41,360 nt of DNA from Deltaproteobacteria bacterium (GTDB lineage: Bacteria; Myxococcota_A; Polyangia; Polyangiales; Ga0077539): the NCBI GenBank assembly GCA_947477565.1, contig CANJUR010000039.1, positions 1-41,360 on the forward strand, read 5' to 3'. Of the stretch, positions 26,275 through 34,385 are shown one piece after another; position 1 is the stretch's first letter; each line of letters starts with the position of its first letter. A model generated the notes under the pieces. That model made no database searches. It saw only the letters and a program-made list of their open reading frames with translations, and was not told the DNA's origin. A program made the translations under genes and the position numbers.

Positions 26275-28617
26275 TCAGTGTCGGTAGGGGTTTCCGAGGT
26301 CGAGTGCGTCGGGATCGGGTGCGTTGTGAGTCGGCGCCGGAAGCACCCGCGTGGGTGCGATCGGCGACGCGGCGAACGGCGCCAACGAATCGGTCGCGGT
26401 CTCGTCGCCGCGCCGTGAGTGCCGTCGCCGGTGGACATGTGGGCGAGGGTCTGCGGCGGGCTCTGCGAGGGGCTCTGCGACGGGGACGGGCTCTGCGACG
26501 GGGATGGGCTGTGCGACCGCGACGGGCTGTGCGACGGGTGCAGGAACCCGTGGCGGCGGCGCGAAGAGCACGGTGCCCGGAGCCGTGGCTGGCACCGGCG
26601 GCGGTACGGCGGGGCGCGCATGGGGGATCACCGCGGGGGACGAAGAAGCCTGGTTTCTCCGCAGCGTCCAGGCGAACGCGACTCCGCCGAAAATGGCCAC
26701 GATCACCATCCCGAGCGCGAAGGCGAGCACTTTACTGCGACGCTCGTTGCCGCGCGGCGCGGGGTGTCCGGCGATCGGGAGAGCTGACTGCACGGGCACG
26801 CCCAGCGACCACTGCTGCGGCGGTCCTGCGAGCGGACCGAAGGGCGACACCTGTGTGCCGTATTGCCCCACCAGACCCGGTCCCTGTGCCGTTGGGAGCG
26901 GGGCGAAAGAGGGTGTCGGCGCGGAGTTGATCATGGGCGATCGGCCCAACGGAAAGCTCTGTGGCACAGGGCTCTGCGCTGCTTGCGCGAGGTCGGCAAA
27001 ATGCCCCCCGTGGAAGGCTCCGGAGGGCTCCGGTGCGATCTCCTCGATGTCATCATCGCTTTCGAATTCGACCACGGGAGCCCGAGCGGGTTCGATGGGC
27101 TTGCCGCCGTTGAGCCGCAGTCGCTCGATGATCGCCTCGATGGGCGCGCTCTCCACGATGGTTGCTTCGGACACGGCCATCGGATCGAATTCCGGTGCGG
27201 TCGGCCCCTCGTTGTTTTGCTCCCACGAACCGCGCCCTGCCATCGCGGAGGGGGCAGCTATCGTGGCCACGCCAACGTCGAACTCGCGGTCGTTGTGGGC
27301 CACCACGGGTGCTGTCGGCGGCAGCGTTTCGGGTCCCATCCCCATCACCGTGGCCCGGTTGGGCCGAGCCGAGGGGAACGCCGTGGGTGCACCGCGCAAC
27401 GGGAGCTTCGTTGGCGTTGGGCTGGCTGCCCGTGGAGGAGTGGTCGCCGCCGGGCGCTGGGGCTGCAACTGTGGTTGGAGATGAAGCGGGGCTCCGGCCA
27501 GTGTGGGGGCGCGGAAGCGCTGTCCCGGCGGCGGCATCGCAGGTGAGGCGTCGGGCGCTGGAGGCCGAGCGACCGGCGGTGCCTGCGGAAGCTCGATCGC
27601 CTTGAAGCTCCCGGTGCTGGCGCTATCGGAAGTGGGCGGCAGTCCGTTGGCGATGCGGCCGCGCTCCCGTTGGATGCGCTCGCCGCAGATCTTCTGCAGG
27701 TACGCGGCGACGGTGCGGTGGTTGCCCGGGCCGCCGAGCACCTTGGTGGCTCGCTCGATGGCGTCGGCGAAGTCGTATGCCGATTTGTAGCGGTTATTGG
27801 GATCGCGCTCGAGGGCCTTCATCACGACCTGCTCGAGGCTCGCCGGCACGGACGGCGCGACGTCGCGCAATCGAGGAATCGGCTCGAAAAGAAGGTGATT
27901 GAGCACCTCCACGTCGCTGTCGCCCTGAAAGAGCCGACGGCCCGCGAGAAGTTCCCAGACGCAGATGCCCATGGTGAAGAGGTCGACGCGGCGGTCGATC
28001 TCCTGCCGCCGGGTCTGCTCCGGGGCCATGTACGAGATCTTGCCCTTGAGCTGGCCGTCGCGGGTTTGCGTGAGGCGCGAGCCAGCCTTGGCGATGCCGA
28101 AGTCCGTCAGGCGCGCGGCGCCGTCGGTGCCCAGGAGGATGTTCTGCGGGCTGACGTCGCGGTGTACCAGGTTGAGGAATTCACCGTTGTCGTCGATGAG
28201 GTCGTGCGCAGCCTGGAGGCCGCCGAGGATGTCGAGCGCGATGCGTGCGACCACGGGCACGGGAATCTTCTCCCCCGCCTTCTGTGCGCTGCGCGAGAGC
28301 GTGAGCAGCGTCACGCCTTCGATGTACTCCATCACGATGTAGAGTCCTTCGGCGTCTTCGACGTCGAGGGTCGCCACCACGTGCGGATGCCGGATGCGAG
28401 CCGCGAGCCGCGCTTCATCCAGGAACATCTGCACGAATTCTTCTTCCCCCTCGAGGTGCGGGTGCAGTCGCTTGATGGCGACCAGGCGCGAGAACCCCTT
28501 GGCCCCCATGGACTTCGCCAGAAACACCGTCGCCATGCCGCCGGAGGCAATCTCCCCGAGAACCTCGTAGCGCCCGATGCGTCGCGTCTGCGGCGCGAGC
28601 TCGTCGAAGTTCGCCAT
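26275..28617 (-). CDS. Transmembrane Ser/Thr protein kinase
   Basis: The protein has 780 residues from ATG 28617. The kinase domain spans about 15-285: Gly loop GEIASGGMATVF, Lys 49 (VAIKR), Glu 68, HRDVSPQN (152-159), DFGIAK (172-177), APE (198-200). All catalytic residues are present, so it should be active. HRDVSPQN is a signature of myxobacterial kinases. Next comes a long disordered Pro/Ala-rich cytoplasmic region, then a single transmembrane helix (630-652, VLAFALGMVIVAIFGGVAFA), then a periplasmic Pro-rich tail with PVAVAQPIPVAEPVPVAEP repeats. Its ATG overlaps the stop of the upstream TPR-like gene by one base (TGATG), implying coupled translation and a shared pathway. Confidence 0.93.
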   Translation of the reverse strand: MANFDELAPQTRRIGRYEVLGEIASGGMATVFLAKSMGAKGFSRLVAIKRLHPHLEGEEEFVQMFLDEARLAARIRHPHVVATLDVEDAEGLYIVMEYIEGVTLLTLSRSAQKAGEKIPVPVVARIALDILGGLQAAHDLIDDNGEFLNLVHRDVSPQNILLGTDGAARLTDFGIAKAGSRLTQTRDGQLKGKISYMAPEQTRRQEIDRRVDLFTMGICVWELLAGRRLFQGDSDVEVLNHLLFEPIPRLRDVAPSVPASLEQVVMKALERDPNNRYKSAYDFADAIERATKVLGGPGNHRTVAAYLQKICGERIQRERGRIANGLPPTSDSASTGSFKAIELPQAPPVARPPAPDASPAMPPPGQRFRAPTLAGAPLHLQPQLQPQRPAATTPPRAASPTPTKLPLRGAPTAFPSARPNRATVMGMGPETLPPTAPVVAHNDREFDVGVATIAAPSAMAGRGSWEQNNEGPTAPEFDPMAVSEATIVESAPIEAIIERLRLNGGKPIEPARAPVVEFESDDDIEEIAPEPSGAFHGGHFADLAQAAQSPVPQSFPLGRSPMINSAPTPSFAPLPTAQGPGLVGQYGTQVSPFGPLAGPPQQWSLGVPVQSALPIAGHPAPRGNERRSKVLAFALGMVIVAIFGGVAFAWTLRRNQASSSPAVIPHARPAVPPPVPATAPGTVLFAPPPRVPAPVAQPVAVAQPIPVAEPVPVAEPLAEPAADPRPHVHRRRHSRRGDETATDSLAPFAASPIAPTRVLPAPTHNAPDPDALDLGNPYRH
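26450..26540 (-). repeat. Imperfect tandem repeats encoding the Pro/Ala-rich kinase tail
   Basis: On the plus strand GGCTCTGCGACGGGGACG-like units recur about every 18 bases. They encode alternating Pro-Val/Ala-Ala/Glu residues of the periplasmic tail on the minus strand. Slippage could change the tail length. Confidence 0.7.
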
Positions 28618-29597
28618 CAGAATCTTCCCCCCAGCAGGATCCCTGCGGGTGAGGCGCCCGCGTACACCGCAGCGCCGTGCCAACGGGTATAAAACGCCCC
28701 GATCACCAGCGTCGCCAGGCCCGCGGCGGCGGTGGCGCCGATGAGCACGTTGGTGCGTAGCTCACGCACTCGACCGTCATCGAGAGCGAACTGTGTGGGG
28801 TTTTGCGTGTAGGTAGTGCTGCCGTCGAGCGTGTCGAGACCGCTCCAGACGAGGGTTGCCGCGAGGGCCGCGGTGACCACCGCGCCGGTGACAAACACCG
28901 CGGGAGGCAATCCCTCGGACGGCGGTTCGTGAGTGATCGGTCGCGGTCGATCGACGGTGGGGGGCGCGCCGCGCATGACCGGCGGCAGCTCGACGTCCAC
29001 GGGCAGCACCCCTGTCCGGGCCATGATCTCCGCGGGCGTGGCGATGATCGTCGGCGGCGCCGATGGCGTCTCGCCGGGGACGACGAGTTCGATCGGGTTG
29101 TTGCTGCCTGCAAGGAGTTCGAGGGACCTGTGAGCGACGCGCAGGCCCCAGGCGGCGGTGAGCGAGTGGGGCCCCGGCTCGGCGAAGACGTCGCGGCCGC
29201 TGGACTGCGCGTCGAGAGAGAGGTCGCAGCCGTCGCACTGGACGGTGACCCGGGCCAGTTGGGGGGAGAGGTCATCGACGACGCGGGTGGCGTAGGTCGT
29301 GATGCGCGGGTCGTTGGACTCGCGGCGCAGGAGGGTGAGCGCCAGGGTGGCGGCGCGCGCGTCGTGAGCGGGGGAATGCATCCCGCGGTGCGCGCGAATG
29401 GCCTGGATGATGGCCTGGGCGGCGGGGAGGGTGCGGTCGGCGGTCTCGAAGAACTCCGCCGCGGCGCTGAAATCCCCGTTGGCAAACGCGCGCTGGCCCT
29501 GCTCGTACGCAGCGGCAGCCTCGTCCGACGTGGCCTGTGCGAAGGCCGCTGGGCTGAAGAACGCAATGACGGATGAGAGCGCGACGCCTCGGAGCAT
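28617..29597 (-). CDS. Exported TPR-like protein with C-terminal membrane segments, partner of the kinase
   Basis: The protein has 326 residues from ATG 29597, where GAGGGTGG precedes at a suitable distance. The signal peptide ends SPAAFAQ. Residues 22-90 ([32 protein letters not shown]) are a tetratricopeptide-like helical repeat. The [14 protein letters not shown] block then resembles the PEGA/carbohydrate-like beta domain often found with it. Near the C-terminus two hydrophobic stretches ([20 protein letters not shown] and [20 protein letters not shown]) suggest membrane insertion. Such proteins are common beside myxobacterial kinases; a sensor or scaffold role is inferred from the TGATG overlap with the kinase gene. 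I recognise no exact family. Confidence 0.75.
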   Translation of the reverse strand: MLRGVALSSVIAFFSPAAFAQATSDEAAAAYEQGQRAFANGDFSAAAEFFETADRTLPAAQAIIQAIRAHRGMHSPAHDARAATLALTLLRRESNDPRITTYATRVVDDLSPQLARVTVQCDGCDLSLDAQSSGRDVFAEPGPHSLTAAWGLRVAHRSLELLAGSNNPIELVVPGETPSAPPTIIATPAEIMARTGVLPVDVELPPVMRGAPPTVDRPRPITHEPPSEGLPPAVFVTGAVVTAALAATLVWSGLDTLDGSTTYTQNPTQFALDDGRVRELRTNVLIGATAAAGLATLVIGAFYTRWHGAAVYAGASPAGILLGGRF

Positions 29598-29777
29598 CAC
29601 CCACCCTCGGGGCACCACCGGCGTCAAAAACATCACCGCCACAGTGAGGTCATGCTTCGAAATTCGAGTGTGAAAGTCAAGGTTTTCGAGGTGTTCCGGG
29701 GGCGATCGCTGGGGGGAGGGCCGTGTGTCGCAGCGCGTTGCGGGACGGAAGAGGGGGACGTAAGGTGCCGCGCGCTC

Positions 29778-30887
29778 ATGGCAACGGATTATTACGAAGT
29801 TCTCGGCGTCGCACGCTCAGCGACCGCAGATGAGATCAAAGCGGCGTACCGGAAGGCTGCGCTGAAGTATCACCCCGATCGGAACCCCAACAACGCGGAA
29901 GCGGAGGCGAAGTTCAAGCAGGCCTCCGAGGCGTACCACACCCTGAGTGACGCCGACCGTCGGGCGCACTTCGACCGCTTCGGCAGCGCCCCGACGGGTC
30001 CGAGCGGAATGCCCGACTTCCAACAGATCAACATCGAAGAGCTCTTCAGTGACCTGATGGGCGGCCTCTTTGGCAATATGGGCGGCGGGGTGGGCAGCTT
30101 CGTTCGCGGCCAGACCCGCGGCGGCCGGGACATCCCCTACGAGCTGGTCATCACCCTCGAAGAGTCCGCCAGGGGGTGCGAGAAGACCGTCGAGTTCGAG
30201 CGCCCCGCGGTGTGCGAGACGTGCACCGGACGTGGCGCCACGCCTGGGACCGAGGTGGACACCTGCCCGGCATGCGCGGGCCGCGGGGAGGTGCGATACC
30301 AGCAGGGGTTTTTCAAGATGTCGCGCGTCTGCGGGCGCTGCGGCGCGAAGGGGACCATTCCCCGCGAGCCGTGTGTGAAGTGCACCGGCAGTGGGGTGGT
30401 GAAGCGCATGGAGAAGCTCCAGGTGCTGCTGCCCGCTGGGGTGGACGACGGCGCAACGCGATCCGTTGATGGCTACGGCGAGGCGCCGGGCAATGGGCTC
30501 CCGTCGGGCAAGCTGGAGATCACCGTGCGCGTCGCGTCGCACTCCGTCTTCTCCCGGGATGGGCAGGACCTGCGCTGCACCCTGCCCTTGAGCTTTCCCC
30601 AGGCGGCGCTCGGTGCGATGGTCGACGTCCCCACGCTCGAAGGGAGTGCGAAGCTGCGCGTCCCGGCAGGCATCCAGCCTGGCCAGGAGCTGCGGCTGCG
30701 TGCCAAGGGGATGCCCCGCTTCGGCGGGTTCGCACGTGGAGATCAGATCGTGACGGTGCAACTCGAGGTTCCGACGACGCTCAACGACCAGCAAAAGGCG
30801 TTGATCGAACAACTGGCGGTCTCCTTCGGGCAGGAGACGCACCCGCAGCAGAAGACCTTCTTCGAGAAGCTCAAAGAGCTTCTCTAA
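29778..30887 (+). CDS. dnaJ: DnaJ chaperone (Hsp40), first copy
   Basis: The protein has 369 residues and full type I architecture. The J-domain carries HPD (32-34), followed by a short Gly/Phe-rich region. The zinc-binding domain has four CxxCxGxG-type motifs: [32 protein letters not shown]. Two C-terminal client-binding domains follow. It stimulates DnaK ATPase and delivers unfolded proteins. The ATG at 29778 begins exactly at the family start ([11 protein letters not shown]). No CIRCE element is visible upstream. A second dnaJ follows after 21 bases. No dnaK or grpE lies in the window. Confidence 0.95.
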   Translation: MATDYYEVLGVARSATADEIKAAYRKAALKYHPDRNPNNAEAEAKFKQASEAYHTLSDADRRAHFDRFGSAPTGPSGMPDFQQINIEELFSDLMGGLFGNMGGGVGSFVRGQTRGGRDIPYELVITLEESARGCEKTVEFERPAVCETCTGRGATPGTEVDTCPACAGRGEVRYQQGFFKMSRVCGRCGAKGTIPREPCVKCTGSGVVKRMEKLQVLLPAGVDDGATRSVDGYGEAPGNGLPSGKLEITVRVASHSVFSRDGQDLRCTLPLSFPQAALGAMVDVPTLEGSAKLRVPAGIQPGQELRLRAKGMPRFGGFARGDQIVTVQLEVPTTLNDQQKALIEQLAVSFGQETHPQQKTFFEKLKELL

Positions 30888-30908
30888 AGTTCAGCAGGAT
30901 ATACGGCG

Positions 30909-32009
30909 ATGGCAGCGGTTAAGCGCGATTACTACGAAGTGCTGGCGGTTCAGAAAACCTCCACCGGCGACGAGATCAAGAAGTCGTTTCGGAAGGAGGC
31001 GTTCAAGTACCACCCTGATCGCAACCCCGGAGACAAGGCGGCGGAGGAGCGCTTCAAGGAGATCACCGAGGCCTACGACGTGCTCTCCGATGAGCAGAAG
31101 CGGAAGCTCTATGACCAGTACGGGCACGCAGGCCTCGAAGGTCAGGGGATGCGTCCGCCGGAGGACATCTTCGAGCAGTTCCAGGATCTCTTCGCCGACT
31201 TCTTCGGCTCGGGCTTCGGCGGTGGCGGCGGCGGTGGTGGACGCGGTGGCGGCCGTGGTCGTGGGCAGCCGCGGGTGCAGCCGGGGCGCGATCTTCGCGC
31301 GGGCGTCCGCATCTCGTTGCGCGAGGCGGTGTTTGGCACCAAGCGCGACGTGAGCGTGGTCTTCCCGGCGCAGTGCGCGTCCTGCAACGGATCCGGCGCA
31401 GCCAAGGGGAGCCAGCCCGTGACGTGCAGAGGCTGCAAGGGCCAGGGCCAGGTCACCCAGGGCAGCATGGGGTTCATGATCGCGATGCCGTGCCCGGAGT
31501 GCGGCGGCGCGGGCAAGGTGATCAACAAGCCGTGCGGGGACTGCCGCGGTCGCGGCGAGGTTCGCTCGGAGAAGAAGGTCAAGGTGTCCATCCCTGCGGG
31601 CATCGATCACGGGCAGGCGATTCGCGTCGCGGGCCACGGCGAGCCTGCTCCCAACGGCGGTCCGGCGGGCAACCTCCTGGTGGTGATGGAGGTCGAGCAG
31701 GACACGAAGTTTCAACGCGAAGGCAATGACCTCCTGGTGGAGGTTCCCGTGGCGTTTCATACCGCCGCCCTCGGTGGCACCGCGGCGCTCTCCAACCTCG
31801 ACGGAACCGCCGTGACCGTGACCATCCCCGCCGGAACGCAACCCAACACGGCGTTTACCCTGGAAGGGATCGGGGTGCCCTTCGTCGATGGTGGCGGGCG
31901 CGGAAACCTCGTTGCGGTAGCGCGAGTGGAGGTTCCGCGGCGCATGAGCGCCCAGGCCCGCCAGGCGCTGGAAGAGTTCGCGAAGGCCCTCAACGCCTCG
32001 GACGCCTGA
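30909..32009 (+). CDS. DnaJ chaperone (Hsp40), second copy
   Basis: The protein has 366 residues. The J-domain begins KRDYYEVLAVQKTSTGDEIK, with HPD at 35-37. A long poly-Gly/Arg linker (GGGGGGGRGGGRGRG) replaces a standard Gly/Phe region. The zinc domain has four motifs (CASCNGSG, CRGCKGQG, CPECGGAG, CGDCRGRG), then two client-binding domains. It differs from the first copy throughout, so the pair is an old duplication or the copies have separate origins; this copy looks closer to canonical DnaJ (KRDYYEVL). Its TGA overlaps the ATG of the HEAT-repeat gene (TGATG), so the HEAT protein is probably made together with it. Confidence 0.95.
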   Translation: MAAVKRDYYEVLAVQKTSTGDEIKKSFRKEAFKYHPDRNPGDKAAEERFKEITEAYDVLSDEQKRKLYDQYGHAGLEGQGMRPPEDIFEQFQDLFADFFGSGFGGGGGGGGRGGGRGRGQPRVQPGRDLRAGVRISLREAVFGTKRDVSVVFPAQCASCNGSGAAKGSQPVTCRGCKGQGQVTQGSMGFMIAMPCPECGGAGKVINKPCGDCRGRGEVRSEKKVKVSIPAGIDHGQAIRVAGHGEPAPNGGPAGNLLVVMEVEQDTKFQREGNDLLVEVPVAFHTAALGGTAALSNLDGTAVTVTIPAGTQPNTAFTLEGIGVPFVDGGGRGNLVAVARVEVPRRMSAQARQALEEFAKALNASDA

Positions 32010-34147
32010 TGCGCGTCGCGGCCGTCGCCCTCGCGCTGGTGATCCACGCGGCGGCGGCGGCGGCTCAGGAGGCGCCGCAGCGGATGATCATCGGGTCGTC
32101 CACGGTGCTCCTGCAGACGACCGCCACCACAGCGCGGGTGCTCAGCTACCCCGGGACGGGCGCGCCCCCGGCCGCTCCGACGGTGCTCTGGGAAGGACCG
32201 ACCACGTGGCAGGGAGAAGACCCCGGGCTGCGCACCCGCGACGCCCTCTCCATCACCGACGGAATCCTCGTGCGCGACCACTACGACGAAGCCGGCGGAC
32301 CATGCGGGCTGGGGGAGATTCCCTCCGAGCGCTGGTCGCTGGGGGTGTCGCTGCGCTTCGTGCGCGCGCCCAACCTGCGGCTGCTCGCGGCGGCACGGAC
32401 GGCCTTCGCGGGCGCTGAACCCACACCGTCGAGCGTAGTGTCCGGTGCCCCTCCGGCGCTCCCGTTGCGCGGCGCGAGCGTGCGCCTCGCCGACGGAACC
32501 GACGCCCACGGCACCCCGATGCTCCCGGCCGGATCGTTTGTGACCGTACGACCCGCCCTCGGCCCTGCGGCGCTGCGGGCGCTGGAACTCACCGCCACGC
32601 CGACCGCCGACTTCCCGCGGCGGTGGCTGTTGCTCATGCAACCCGGTGCGGTGCGGCGCGCGGTGACGCTCACCCCCGATGTGCTGGCCCTGGCGCGGCG
32701 GACGGGGCGGGTGCGGGTGGTGGTTCCGTCGGTGGAGCGGCCGACCTGCGTGGCGCTGGTGGCGCTCGACGACGGCGCGATGGCCTCCCTCGGGTGGATG
32801 ACCTCCCTCGACGCGGCAGGCGATGGTGGCGTGGCAAGCCTGCTCGCGGCCGCAGAGGGCGTCGATGGCGAGGCCGCGCTGGCACTCGCGCTCTCGCTGG
32901 GGGAGGCGGGCGAGCGCGCGGTGATCACTGCGCTTCCGACGATGAGCACGGTGGCGGCGCGGCGCGCGGTGAGGGCGCTGGCGGCGACCGGGCGGGCCGA
33001 GGCGATCGCAGCAGTGGCGCACGCGTTGGCGCGTGACGACGTGGCCACCGCGGCGGAGAACGCACTGCTGCGTGCGGGTGCGCCGGTGATTGCGGCGGTG
33101 GCTGGGGTGGTGGCGGAGGTTCCGCGGGCGCTGCGGGTGGTGGCGGGGCTGCGGGTGTCCTGGGGCGCTCGGCTGGGCGCGGCGACACCGTTGTTGAATG
33201 CGAGCGACGACGCCTGGCGCGAGGGGCTACCGACGCTGCGCGCGATGCTCTCCGCGGCGGGGCGCGAGGACGCCGCGCGCACATGGCTCGAGGCACTACC
33301 AACGACGGAGCCCGCGGGTTCGCGGGGGCTCCGGGTGCTGGCCGAGGCGCTGCGGCCGGACGACCCGGTGCTGCCCACGGCGGCGGAGCGGGCTCGCACG
33401 CAATGGGCGACGGCGACGGCGTTTGCGACGCGCTGGCGGCTGCTGTCGCCGCTGGTGGGCGACACCACGGGGAGGGCGCTGCTGGGAGAGTTGCTCGCGG
33501 GACACGGTGCGGGAAGCCACGACGCCGACCTGCGGGCCGAGGCGGCGCGCGTCCTGGGACGCTCTCCGGACACGACGGACGCGCTCGTGGTGGGTTTGCG
33601 CGACGCAGCGCCGCGGGTGCGTGCGGCGGCGACGACGGCGCTGCGAGGCCGGGCGGCGGCGGTGGAAGGGCTGCAGGCGGTGCTGGCGGACGACGGATGG
33701 CCGACGGTGCGGGCGACGGCGGCGGCGGCGCTGGCGGCTCGGCCCGAGGCGGCGGTGGCTCTGGCGGCGGCGCTCGAGGTGCGCAACGCGCTGGTGGTGC
33801 GGGCGGCGTTACGGGCGCTGGGGGAGAGTCCCGGCACGGGGGTGACGGCGCGGTTGGTGGCGTTTGCACACGACGGCGCGCGGGCCTCGCTGCTGCGGCG
33901 CGAGGCGGTGGATGCGATCGCGGCGCGGTGTGATGTGAGCGCGCTGGCGGGCCTGGAGGCGCTCGCGGAGACGCTCGGCGACGCTGCGCTGCCGCCCTAC
34001 GAGCAGGATCTCGGGCATGCTGCGCTGGCGGCGATGGCGCATCTCGACGCGGGGCGGGCGCGGGCGTTTCTGCGGCGGAGCGAGGCCAACCCGGCGGCGG
34101 TGGCGGCGGTGGAGCGCGCGGCGCAGGGTGGGTGCCCGGCGCGGTGA
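32009..34147 (+). CDS. Exported HEAT-repeat protein
   Basis: The protein has 712 residues. A short signal peptide (MRVAAVALALVIHAAAAAAQ) is followed by about 230 residues of beta-rich sequence with no recognisable family. From about residue 280 to the end there are repeated helical pairs of HEAT/PBS-lyase type: AVRALAATGRAEAIAAVAHALARDD, AAARVLGRSPDT, VRAAATTALRGRAAAVEGL, VRATAAAALAARPEAAVALA. It is probably a periplasmic or surface scaffold. The start codon overlaps the second dnaJ stop by one base, which suggests the chaperone pair and this protein are co-expressed. GC skew toward GGCGGC codons is strong but typical of such repeats. Confidence 0.82.
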   Translation: MRVAAVALALVIHAAAAAAQEAPQRMIIGSSTVLLQTTATTARVLSYPGTGAPPAAPTVLWEGPTTWQGEDPGLRTRDALSITDGILVRDHYDEAGGPCGLGEIPSERWSLGVSLRFVRAPNLRLLAAARTAFAGAEPTPSSVVSGAPPALPLRGASVRLADGTDAHGTPMLPAGSFVTVRPALGPAALRALELTATPTADFPRRWLLLMQPGAVRRAVTLTPDVLALARRTGRVRVVVPSVERPTCVALVALDDGAMASLGWMTSLDAAGDGGVASLLAAAEGVDGEAALALALSLGEAGERAVITALPTMSTVAARRAVRALAATGRAEAIAAVAHALARDDVATAAENALLRAGAPVIAAVAGVVAEVPRALRVVAGLRVSWGARLGAATPLLNASDDAWREGLPTLRAMLSAAGREDAARTWLEALPTTEPAGSRGLRVLAEALRPDDPVLPTAAERARTQWATATAFATRWRLLSPLVGDTTGRALLGELLAGHGAGSHDADLRAEAARVLGRSPDTTDALVVGLRDAAPRVRAAATTALRGRAAAVEGLQAVLADDGWPTVRATAAAALAARPEAAVALAAALEVRNALVVRAALRALGESPGTGVTARLVAFAHDGARASLLRREAVDAIAARCDVSALAGLEALAETLGDAALPPYEQDLGHAALAAMAHLDAGRARAFLRRSEANPAAVAAVERAAQGGCPAR

Positions 34148-34385
34148 GTTCGTCGCGAGAGGTACCCCACCTCTTCCATCGATGCATCGTGTCGTCGCGA
34201 GAGGTACCCCCACCTCTTCCATCGATGCATCGTGTCGTCGCGAGAGGTACCCCCCTCTCTTCCCTCGATGCATCGCATCGTCGCGAGAGGCACCCCCCTC
34301 TCTTCCATCGATGCAGCGCGTCGTCGCGAGGGGTACCCCCCCTGTCTCCGCCCCCGATTGACACCGACGGTCACCATTGAGTGCG
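34148..34385. repeat. Five-copy 43-bp tandem repeat array with internal palindromes
   Basis: Units starting TCGTCGCGAG occur at 34150, 34192, 34235, 34278 and 34321, spaced 42-43 bases. Each contains GGTACC and, in the first three, the perfect 10-base palindrome CGATGCATCG. Units differ at a few positions, mostly the C-run. The array fills the gap between two same-strand genes and has no spacers, so it is not CRISPR. It has no credible reading frame of its own. Confidence 0.9.

Noticed and set aside
26264..26276. Terminator for the kinase gene at GACCGCTGCGGTC
   Set aside because: The stem is only 5 bp, overlaps the stop codon and lacks a T-run.
34150..34360. CRISPR array at the 43-bp repeats
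   Set aside because: Units are contiguous with no spacers and differ among themselves.
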